Of a stretch of DNA of 15,000 nt, positions 1-8,660 are shown one piece after another. The notes beneath the pieces are model-generated. The model had not been told where the DNA came from and did no database searches. It saw nothing but the letters and a program-made list of their open reading frames with translations. Numbering within the stretch: the stretch's first letter is position 1; each line of letters starts with the position of its first letter. A program made the translations under genes and the position numbers. The DNA comes from Neocallimastix lanati (nom. inval.) (Eukaryota; Neocallimastigomycota; Neocallimastigomycetes; Neocallimastigales; Neocallimastigaceae). Location: positions 102,501 through 117,500 of the forward strand of contig JACVTC010000019.1 in assembly GCA_016946835.1 (NCBI GenBank), read 5' to 3'.

Positions 1-3000
1 GTTCTTGGGTTGGATCTCCTTGTGGACGATAATCTTCTGTAAGAATATTCTTATAGTAATGAATAGTCTTATAGGAAAGATAATAGAAGGAAGCAATATG
101 ACCATAAACGGTAGGTCTTATACCAATTTCACCGGAATAAGTTAGACAAGAATTCATATAAAGATCATGAAGAGTTTTTTCTACTAAATAAGATAAATAT
201 TCATTAAGAGCTTCAGGTGAACTATCTTCTAAACCATAATAGGATGGATTAATTTGAAGACGACGATAGAAATACGTCCAGGTTAAATAGTCAATAGCAT
301 CTTGCTTAGAAGTAATAGTTCCTGAAACAATTTCAGCATTCATGTGATCATGTAAGAATTTATGTAAGGCAGATTCGACTGGGAAAGGTTCATGTAAGAA
401 TTTACGGTAGAAATCTTTTTTGGTATCTTGAACCATAATTTGAGCAATACCAGTATCATCGAATTGAGGACGACCAGCACGACCCATCATTTGAAGAACA
501 TCTGTGATAGGAAAATCAACATAGGTATCCGTTTTCTTATCATAAAATTCGGTACCTTTCACGACAACCAAGTGTGCTGGTGAGTTAATACCCCAAGCTA
601 AGGTGGAGGTAGCAATTAATACTTGAATCTTTTCATTGACAAAGAGTTCTTCTACTACGGCACGATCACTATCAACCAAACCGGCATGGTGAAGACCAAT
701 ACCAAAAGAAAGGGCATATTGAAGACTTGGATCCTGAATATTCTTAATAATCATTTCAATTTCTTCATCAGGCATATGAAGGAATCGTCTTGGATTACCA
801 TCCGCAGCACATAATGATATAATATCTTGGGCCGTTAAACGGGTTTGACGACGAGAAGAAACAAAGACAATGGATGGTTTAGTTGGAGAATAAGTGACAA
901 TGGCTTTATAGGTTGGCTTATTCATAGTTTGCATTCTTGGACAGTAGTGTTTACCAGGGAAACCATCAATATGAATTTCTAATGGAACAGGACGAACTGA
1001 GTGTCTAAAGTTGAAAAGACCAACATTCTTGATACCGAGCCAATCTGCTAAATCACTAGAATTAGCTAACGCTGTACTAAGACCAACAATACGAATTTGA
1101 TTATCAGTATTGGAAGCAATATAATTCATACGTGAAACAATAACTTCTAAAATTGGACCTCTATCACTACCTAATAAGTGAATTTCATCAATAATAACTA
1201 AGGAAACATCCTTTACATACTTTCTTGTTTTCCAAGAACGACTGACACCATCCCACTTTTCAGGAGTAGTAATAATAATATCAGCATCACGAATAGTCTT
1301 TAAGTCTGGAGTAACATCACCAGTTAATTCAACCAAGTTTCTTTTCATGGGTCCAGTTAATCTTTTATTCCAATCGATAACACGTTCACGAACCAAAGCC
1401 TTTAATGGAGCAATATAGACGACTTTAGATTTTGGTTTATCTCTAAAGCTAGCCCACATAGCTAATTCAGCAATAACTGTTTTACCAGAACCGGTTGGGG
1501 CACCAACCAAGATATTATTATTTGTCCAGTATACAGTATGGAAAATCTGAGTTTGAATGGCGTTGAAGTAGTCAAAACGCTTTCTACATATTTCTTCTAA
1601 GACATCATTATGTAAAGCAGATACAGGTAAAGGTTGAAGATTCAATAAATTAGTATTTGGAGTACGATTCATGCCAGGTAAAATAAAGTTTTTGAAAGAG
1701 ATAGGAAAAACGGATTCGGAGCCCATCCAACGATCATTAATAGCATGAACATAGATTTGTGGAGGAAGACCATCTACTGTTTCATCTGTGGATGGAATTG
1801 GAATAACAAAGTCTAACGTTTGAATAATATTCATTTTTTTTTTACTTAAAATAAACTGTTCAGAATGAAGAATTTCAACATTATCTGGATCTTCTACCCA
1901 AATCCAAAAGACCTGGATATTTCCATGAACACGGTCATTCCATATAAAGTTTGGTGTAATATGAAGCTTAACACGCATGACATTACGTGTAATAGGAGCT
2001 ACGACTGGATCAATTATCAATAATGGAAATTCTTCTGCACATTTTAAAATAGTGTCACCCATACGTATATGATGCACTAATTCACCAATTTCAATTGGTT
2101 CCATATCTCTGATAGCTTCTACGGTGTATACATTACTAAGAGAATTTAATTTTTGAAGAATAGTATTTGGAAGATCAAATTGTGTTAATGGATGTTCAAA
2201 AGGCCACATTCTTTTTTCTACAGATTTACAAATTGTTAATAATTTAGCAGCTACTGGACCCCAATTACGATTCATTGCAATTTCAAAGATAGCTCTCGCA
2301 ATTCTTGCAGAATGTTGTGCAACATACGCACTATCTGAAATTAAAGCAAAATCTTTTATATTTTCACGGGAAATAAAAGTTTGAAGTAAAATATTAACCT
2401 TACCATAATAATTATTAACACCACCTTCAACATCACAAATACAAGCATACTTTTCTAATTTTTCTAATTCATTCATTTCTTCATCTCTTAGTTTTACATT
2501 TTCAAATTCTTTACTGTGACAAATCATACCAATAAGATCAGCTTCAGACATTACCTTTTTCATCTTTTCATTAATAATTTCTATAGTTTCATTATTAATA
2601 TAATATAAACTAGCAATACGACCTAAATCTTTGGAAGTAAGATATCCTTGTTCAGTACTACTAGCATAAATAATCATTTGAAGTTGATGAAGTCGTTTAG
2701 CTGCTAAAATTACAATATCTCTTAAATGTTTATTAAGGAAATCAGGTTCCTGAAGATCTCTAGGTAAGAGACCATATTTTAATGGATTTTTACTTAAACG
2801 AACATAATAGAAGGTATAACTAAGCCAAGAAATTGCTTCCTGAATATTAGTAACAGTACCCAATGTAATTTCAGCATTTAAATTATCTACTAAATTGTAA
2901 CCGAAACGTGATTCAATGGGTTGACTTTGAGTAATAGCTTGAATATAATGCGAAAGTTTATCATGGGTTGTGATGATAAAACCATGACCATGATCTTCGT

Positions 3001-4482
3001 ATTGAGGACGGCCTGCTCTACCAAAAATTTGAAGTACATCTAAAATAGATAAATCAAAGAAAGCATTATTATCATCAGAGGAAGAAGTTCCACTTTGAAC
3101 CCCATATACTCTAGTACCTTTAATAATAACAGCATAAGCCGGTAAGTTTACACCCCAAGCAAGGGTAGCTGTACAAACCAGTACTTTAACTGCACCTTTG
3201 GTAAATATTTTTTCAACTAAATTTCTATCTGAACGAAGCATACCAGCATTATGAAATGATAATCCAGACATAAATAAATCTTTTAATTCATTATTTCTTG
3301 ATTTTTGAACATCTTTAAGGCAAGCATAGTGAGCATCTGAATCTTTCATATCAAATAATCCCATATGACCTTCTGCAGTTGCATATTCTCTTAATTTTTG
3401 TGCAGTTTTTACTGTTTCTTTACGAGAATGGACAAAAATCATAACTTGTTTGTCTTGTTTTACTAAATCAATAACTCTCTCAAAGCAGATATCATCCATT
3501 TTACTACGAACAGCATTGGAGTTTGGATTACCCTTAACACCAATAAAAGTTTGACGTAAAGGAACAGGTCTGAAACCATCATCAAAATAGAACATACCAC
3601 GATATAAATTAACTTTCAAAAATTCAGCTACATCTACATAATTTGGTAATGTGGCTGATAAACCTATAATTCTAATCATAGATTGTGTCATTTCTACTTG
3701 ACGTTGAGTTCTAGCTACAATACTTTCAATAACGGAACCACGGTCTTCATGTAACAGGTGAACTTCATCAATAATTAATAATCTAACCTTTTGAACTAAT
3801 TCAGTATCCCCTGTAGTTTTTCTTGTAACGACATCCCATTTTTCTGGAGTTGTTACAATCATTTGAGTTTCAGCAATTTCAGATTTCGTTAATTGCATAT
3901 CACCAGTATATTCCTTAACCGTAACTCCAAGATCACCTAATCTTTCTGAAAATTTTCTGACGATTTCGGCAGCTAAAGCCTTCATAGGTGCAACATAAAT
4001 AATTTTAAATTGATCTCTATCTAAATATTTAGTTTCTGGGTCATAATATTTCAATATCGTATTCACGACAGTAAGCATAGCAATATTTGTTTTACCAGCA
4101 CCAGTTGGGGCAGAAACCAACATATTTTCATTTGTATGAAACGCTATTGGAAATACAATGGATTGAACTCTATTTAATGTTTTAATACCTCTAAAAGCTT
4201 TTTGAGAGAATTCATCTAATGATGAAATTTCTACTAGTTTTTCAGTGGATCTAACAGGGGCTTTTTCTACAACTGGAATATCAATTTCTTCATAATCTCT
4301 ATAATCATATCGCTCAGTTCCACTTGGAAGAACATATTGATTACCAAATGATGAGAAAATTGGCTTTTTATTTGATTTGGCACTATATACATTTGGATAT
4401 TCCGGTTCTGAATACTTATTTATAATAAAATATTAAAAAAAAAATGGTATATAACAGTTAAACTTATGAAATTCATTATTAT

Positions 4483-4521
<39 letters not shown>

Positions 4522-6029
4522 GTTGTTTGGCTGTCTTTGTTTTTAAATATATATATGTATATAATAAATTACATCGTATTCAGGTTCAAGTAGTATATTT
4601 TTTTTTTGGAAATCTTTTTCCCAGTTTTTTTTTAGCTTTTCACTTGTAAATTCATTTAAATCAGAATCATCTAAAGAATAATGATTATAATATATAATAA
4701 CAATAATATTGGTGATATGATTATTTATATTTAATAATAATTTTTTTTTTTTTTTTTTACTTATTTGTACTACCTGTAGCATTGGTATGATGTTTATTGT
4801 GTTTACGCTGCTTTTTCTGTCTTTGTAATTCTTCTTCAGTTGTCACCGTAAATTGTGTTCCATATTTTATTTTATTATCCTTATTTTTATTTATTATATT
4901 TAACTATATAATAAATAATATTTTAATTATATATATATACATTAATATTTTTTAAAATTTAAAATATTAGAGAAAAAAAAATATTTACAATTTTTTCTTT
5001 ATTTTGAATTAAGGTAGAAATTAATTCAAAATTGCTAAAACCGAGTAAATCTACCAAACTATTTTCAAGTTGTTCTAAAATAAAAATAAAAATTTATAAC
5101 ATTAATCAATTTATTACAATAATATTGAAAAATTCTCTTTTAAAATTAATTTTTTAAAAATTCTATTTTACCATTATTTTCATTAGTTAATAATCCTATA
5201 ATTTCCTGACATAATTCTTTTGGAGCAAATAAAACTTCATTTCCTTCATTAATTTGCATTTCAACATGTTCTTGACATTTGCTTTTTAAATAAAAAAATA
5301 ATTAATTGAATTGGATATATAAAAATGTTTTTATTAAAATTTTAATTTTCAAAATATAATCATTATATTTATTATTAATTATTTAATTACGATTCAAGCC
5401 AATCCATATCAAATTCTTCACCACTTTCGTATTCATAATCAGAAATATAATTTTCATTGTTATTATTTTTAGCTTTTGGTGTTAAATAATTGTTAAATGG
5501 AACATTAAACTTTATATTTTTACCATAAATTTTTTCATTCTCTTTAAATTTAATAATTTAAAAAAAAAATATTATTTGTTATGAGTATATATATATGTTT
5601 ATTGTATTTTACAGATTTATTAAAAATATTTATTTTTTCTTTACCAATTTTTCTATTTTGAATTTAAAAGAAACGAAAATATAATAAATAAAACAAGAAA
5701 TATGTATATATATAATATTTCAATTATTAATAAAATATAGAATTAAATATCTAATTTATAAATTTTAATATATACACTCATATATATATATATATTGAAT
5801 TATAATATTACTTTTGAGATTTGTCTTTATTATTAACAGTTGAAACATTTTCTTTCCAATAATTTATAAGTTTTCCTAATTTTTTCAAAACTTCAACATT
5901 TTCCAAATCATTCCTAATAATTTTTGAAGTATCATCTACAACTTTATTTTTCCCTTTTATATTTTTTGTAGAAAAAAGGACAGTTTGACCTGATAACTCT
6001 TGTCTAAGAAGGTCTGTGAATCTTAACAT
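1..6029 (-). CDS. SLH1: ASCC3/Slh1-type tandem Ski2-like RNA helicase, eight exons, 3' end outside window
   Basis: ATP-dependent helicase of the RQT/ASC-1 complex. The family splits collided ribosomes, and animal ASCC3 also unwinds alkylated DNA for repair. Exons (minus): 6029-5812, 5652-5645, 5541-5391, 5281-5172, 5074-4989, 4879-4774, 4670-4573, 4414-1. All phases agree, giving 259 codons before the last exon and at least 1730 residues in total; the second Sec63 domain, starting near residue 1690, is cut by the window edge. Cassette 1 has Walker A APTGAGKT (361-368), DEVH (475-478) and QIFGRAGRP. A Sec63-like region spans about 850-1150. Cassette 2 has APTGSGKT (1231-1238), DEIH (1335-1338), LHHAG and QMMGRAGRP. 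Intact cassette 2 motifs plus HYCPRM and LSTALAN separate it from BRR2, whose second cassette is degenerate. The start ATG has A at -3, and RFTDLLR resembles the ASCC3 N-terminus. Cassette 1 reads HNAG where HHAG is usual. Family identity is secure; small 5' exons are by hand. Confidence 0.93.
4485..4520. repeat. T36 homopolymer inside an ASCC3/SLH1 intron (A36 on the sense strand)
   Basis: A run of 36 T on the plus strand falls in the last intron (4572-4415, 158 nt) of the ASCC3/SLH1 gene. The pre-mRNA therefore contains an encoded poly(A) run about 70 nt before the 3' splice site. A shorter run of 18 T at 4741-4758 sits in the preceding intron (4773-4671), again as sense-strand A. Exact lengths in such runs are liable to sequencing error. 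Confidence 0.85.
5645..5652 (-). other. SLH1: 8-nt microexon (exon 2 of the ASCC3/SLH1 gene)
   Basis: Minus-strand AAAAATTG lies between an upstream TAG and a downstream GTAAAG. Exon 1 ends with two bases of a codon (phase 2), and exon 3 starts needing one base before it (phase 1). Direct joining of exon 1 to exon 3 at 5541 gives AAA GAA TGA, a stop. Adding the eight bases gives AAA AAA ATT GAG and restores the frame into exon 3, whose IYGKN resembles the ASCC3 motif FFGKN. Flanking introns are 5811-5653 (159 nt) and 5644-5542 (103 nt). The support is frame logic and splice-site form, not expression data. Confidence 0.65.
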
Positions 6030-6389
6030 TTTTTGATATATTTAATGGATTATCTTAATAGTAGTTTTTAAATCTTAATATAAATAACTTTATTCTAATA
6101 AAAAAAAAAAAAAAAAAAGGAAAACAATTATAAATGAAATATTTTTAATATTATAAAAGTAAAATTAATTTTAATTAAAAGACGTTAAGTATACACAAAA
6201 TGAATTTTTTTATTATTGTTTTTTTTTTTTTTTTTTTTTTTTATTATATTTTATTTTATTTTTAAATATTAAAAAAATAAAATTAAAATAAAATATTAAT
6301 AATAGTAATAATTTAATTCATTAATTAATTATCATAATTTTTTAATCCAATAAAATTAATATTATTATTATTATTGTATTAATAATTTA

Positions 6390-6408
6390 GTGGATTTTAC
6401 TTTTCCAC
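6390..6408. promoter_or_regulatory. Short inverted repeat GTGGA...TCCAC
   Basis: GTGGA (6390-6394) and TCCAC (6404-6408) face each other across nine bases, about 35 bp from the larger hairpin. Five paired bases is weak evidence alone. It is listed because G/C-containing arms are rare in this spacer and two such structures sit close together in the ASCC3/SLH1 upstream region. Confidence 0.25.
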
Positions 6409-6440
6409 ATTTTTTATATACATTTATTATAGGTAAAAAT

Positions 6441-6485
6441 AAAATTTTTATTAGATGTCTAATAATCCATCTAATAAAAAATTTT
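6441..6485. promoter_or_regulatory. Hairpin-forming inverted repeat upstream of ASCC3/SLH1
   Basis: TTTTTATTAGATG (6445-6457) is matched exactly by CATCTAATAAAAA (6468-6480) across a 10-base spacer. Pairing extends by four more bases if one A is bulged. The arms contain G/C in a region otherwise almost purely A/T. It lies about 415 bp upstream of the ASCC3/SLH1 start and 310 bp beyond the stop of the unrecognised gene, so it could be an operator-like element or part of a 3' end. Its function is unknown. Confidence 0.4.
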
Positions 6486-6514
6486 TAAAAATATATTAAA
6501 TAATATTAAAATTT

Positions 6515-6553
<39 letters not shown>

Positions 6554-6796
6554 ATTAAAAATTGTTTTATTATATAATTCTCATTTATTTTTTTAACTCT
6601 TCAATATTTCATTTATTTATTTATTTATATATTTATAATATGATAAAATAAAAAAAAAAAATTTTTTTTAAAATTTTTATTATATTTTTACTACACTAAA
6701 TATAACATTAAGATATACAAAATAATATTTTAACTATAGATTTTATATAAATAATATTTTATGTATATAATGATATAATTTATTTAAATTTATATA

Positions 6797-7333
6797 TTAA
6801 TGATGTTGAGGAATTGGCTGTAGTAAGGCTGAATTTATGTTTTTTTGAATCCCATTTAATTTTGAATAATTTGAATCATTATTAAGTTTACTAAATTCCA
6901 TGCCTAATTTTTTAAATTTATTATTATTAATTAATTTATATTAATAAACTAAATAATTTTATATATTATTATATTAATAATACCTTTTTTTTCCAATGAA
7001 AAGTCAATACAGGAAAAATTGTTATTTGTTAGTGGCGGTAAAGATGTTTGCATTTTATCCGATAGTTTATCAAGTGATATAAAAGATGATGATGAAGAAT
7101 CCAAAGAATTTGAAATTTCTGAATTTACATTATCTTTTATTGTTTTTATTAATTTTTTTTCATTCATTTTCAATTTATTTTTTCCTATATATTTAATTAA
7201 ATATTTAATAAACTTAATTTAGTATTATAAAAAAAACTAATATTTTATATATATATAAAAATAATAATAAAAAAAAAAAAAATAAAATAAGATTAAAAAT
7301 AAAAATAAAAATAAAATACCCATGTCTGATGGC

Positions 7334-7415
<82 letters not shown>

Positions 7416-8660
7416 GAAATTGTAGAATTAATAGTTTTAATGTTAATATTAATATTATTATAGTAAATATTATTAGTACATTATTATATAAAACATAATT
7501 TTATTTATATTAATAATATATTTATTATTTATATGATTCTTTTTTTTTTTTTTTTTTTTAATATATATATATTTAAAGGTAAAAAAGAAAAAAAAAAAAT
7601 ACATTTTTATTATATTGTTCAGTAATAGTTATATTTGAATTGTTTTTGTTATTTTTATTTATACTTCCAACGTCACCTTTTGTATAAGAATTGTGATTTC
7701 TTTTAATATAATTTGTGTTTTTCAAATTTCTAAAATTATTTTTATTTGGTTTATTTTCATTGATTCCTTGGTTGATTGATTGTGAACTAGTTGAAATTAA
7801 AGAATTACTTGATGATGATTTCTTTATTGTTAATATTAACATTTATATTAATATTTTTATTATCATCATTATTGTTAATGGATATTTATTAATATTTTAA
7901 TATAAATTATTTAGTTCATTATAAATAATATATATATATATTAAGTTTATAATTTTTAATATTTAAATAAAATATACAAATGTTTTACTTGATTCTTTTT
8001 AGAAATGTTGATCTGACTATTGTTACTAGAAGAAGTAATACTTGTCATTGATTTAGATTTTTTATTTTTTGTTGAATTGATTTTTGGTCTTTGCTTTAAT
8101 TTATTTATTTGCTTTTGAATATAAGTTGTTGGCTTTTTCTTATGTGGTAAAGTAAAGAATGATGGTAAAAACAAACTAGTATCACTTGGCATATTTGAAA
8201 AGTAAAAGATTGATGAATTTTTATTCTCTTTATATATTGAAATTAATTTATTTTCATCATCATTTCCCCAGGAATTTAGCATATCATCTAATAATCCGAA
8301 ATTATTAATGCTATTGATTATTTCTAATCTGTTATTTTCTACTTTAGAAGTTTCATTATAATCATTACTTGATGAATTAATAATATTATTTGAATTATTA
8401 TTATTATTACTATTATTATTATTACAATTATGATTACAGTTAGATAATATTTGGTTAAGCATTTCTGAATTAGATTGGAATTGGAAGGAAGACATTACAT
8501 CTTCATTAAATTGATTTATATAATCGATTTGTAATTTATTATTATTTAGTTTATACACTTCTTTAATATCGTATTTATTTTTCTTTTTAAATACTAATTT
8601 ATTTTTTGAAATAATACTATCATTTTGTGATACTTCCACAATTGTATTATCCGAAATCAT
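6797..8660 (-). CDS. Unrecognised Asn/Ser-rich protein, 403 residues, five exons
   Basis: I do not recognise this gene. Exons (minus): 8660-7989, 7821-7603, 7332-7320, 7184-6984, 6903-6797. Together they make 1212 nt, 403 codons plus TAA, with every junction in phase (0, 0, 1, 1). The ATG has A at -3. Visible features: a charged N-terminus (1-60); an Asn-rich run at about 76-92; a short possibly amphipathic stretch FGLLDDMLNSWG (121-132); a basic segment with HKKKP, INKLKQRPK and KNKKSKS (173-204) that could act as a nuclear import signal (inference); Ser/Asn-rich residues 205-297; and a less repetitive C-terminus (302-403) containing LPPL, SCIDFSL and LLQPIPQHH. There is no signal peptide, membrane span or catalytic motif. 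It lies in tandem upstream of ASCC3/SLH1 and divergent from VPS54. A shorter two-exon version stopping at 7573 is possible but less likely, because the 3' exons join in phase and look coding. Confidence 0.7.
7320..7332 (-). other. 13-nt microexon (exon 3 of the unrecognised gene)
   Basis: Minus-strand CCATCAGACATGG is flanked by AAG upstream and GTATTT downstream. It stands out as the only G/C-containing patch between the AAT triplet run and an A/T-only stretch. Exon 2 ends at phase 0. The microexon contributes Pro-Ser-Asp-Met plus one base, and exon 4 begins with GA, completing a Gly codon. The neighbouring introns are 7602-7333 (270 nt, with the triplet run) and 7319-7185 (135 nt). Phase agreement on both sides is the main support. 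Confidence 0.6.
7335..7415. repeat. (TTA)n triplet microsatellite, about 27 units
   Basis: An uninterrupted ATT/TTA run lies inside intron 2 of the unrecognised minus-strand gene, just upstream of its 13-nt microexon, so the pre-mRNA carries (AAT)n. It cannot be translated as polyasparagine in this gene: the only upstream AG before the run (at 7539-7540) opens onto stops in all three frames before the repeat is reached. Confidence 0.9.
7540..7559. repeat. T20 homopolymer in intron 2 of the unrecognised gene
   Basis: Twenty T on the plus strand, read as poly(A) in the sense RNA, lie about 45 nt into intron 2 of the minus-strand gene. An A-rich plus-strand run at 7581-7599 (sense T) lies immediately beside the donor of the same intron, so this intron holds opposing A and T runs that could pair in the RNA. 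Confidence 0.85.

Larger units (their letters stand above)
6030..6796. other. Intergenic AT desert: 5' flank of ASCC3/SLH1 and 3' flank of the unrecognised gene
   Basis: No open reading frame or RNA gene is seen. The stretch contains A19 (6100-6118), T24 (6219-6242) and A30 (6516-6545), the kind of stiff tracts that exclude nucleosomes in AT-rich eukaryotes (inference). Two inverted repeats lie at 6390-6408 and 6441-6485. A small mixed-base patch at 6181-6196 (GACGTTAAGTATACAC), about 155 bp upstream of the ASCC3/SLH1 ATG, is the best candidate for a promoter element. An AATAAA-like hexamer on the minus strand at 6784-6779 lies shortly after the stop of the unrecognised gene, but such words are expected by chance here. 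Confidence 0.75.

Noticed and set aside
623-814. Plus-strand reading frame of 63 codons
   Set aside because: It lies antisense within the second helicase cassette, has no ATG-led similarity to anything, and is a shadow of the real gene.
1834-1843. Run of ten T in the long ASCC3/SLH1 exon as a frameshift or hidden intron
   Set aside because: Sense reading is Ser-Lys-Lys-Lys-Met, the frame is the same on both sides, and the family alignment continues without a gap, so it is coding as read.
1-4414. Identification of the helicase as spliceosomal BRR2
   Set aside because: Second-cassette motifs are intact and the sequence follows ASCC3 at diagnostic sites (HYCPRM, LSTALAN, QMMGRAGRP); BRR2 has degenerate equivalents.
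5542-5811. Direct splicing of ASCC3/SLH1 exon 1 to exon 3
   Set aside because: The phases disagree and the joined frame meets TGA at once; the alternative AG two bases later shifts the frame away from the ASCC3-like reading.
7019-7222. Plus-strand reading frame opposite exon 4 of the unrecognised gene
   Set aside because: It mirrors Ser/Asp-rich coding sequence on the other strand and runs into intron; no independent support.
7335-7415. The triplet run as a polyasparagine-coding exon
   Set aside because: On the sense strand no AG occurs between 7539 and the run, and all three frames from that AG hit stops before reaching it, so it is intronic or untranslated.
7573-7842. Two-exon form of the unrecognised gene ending at the stop at 7573
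   Set aside because: It would end in a Phe/Leu run read from a T-rich intron start; using the GTATTT donor at 7602 instead joins three more exons in phase to a natural stop. It remains possible as an unspliced isoform.
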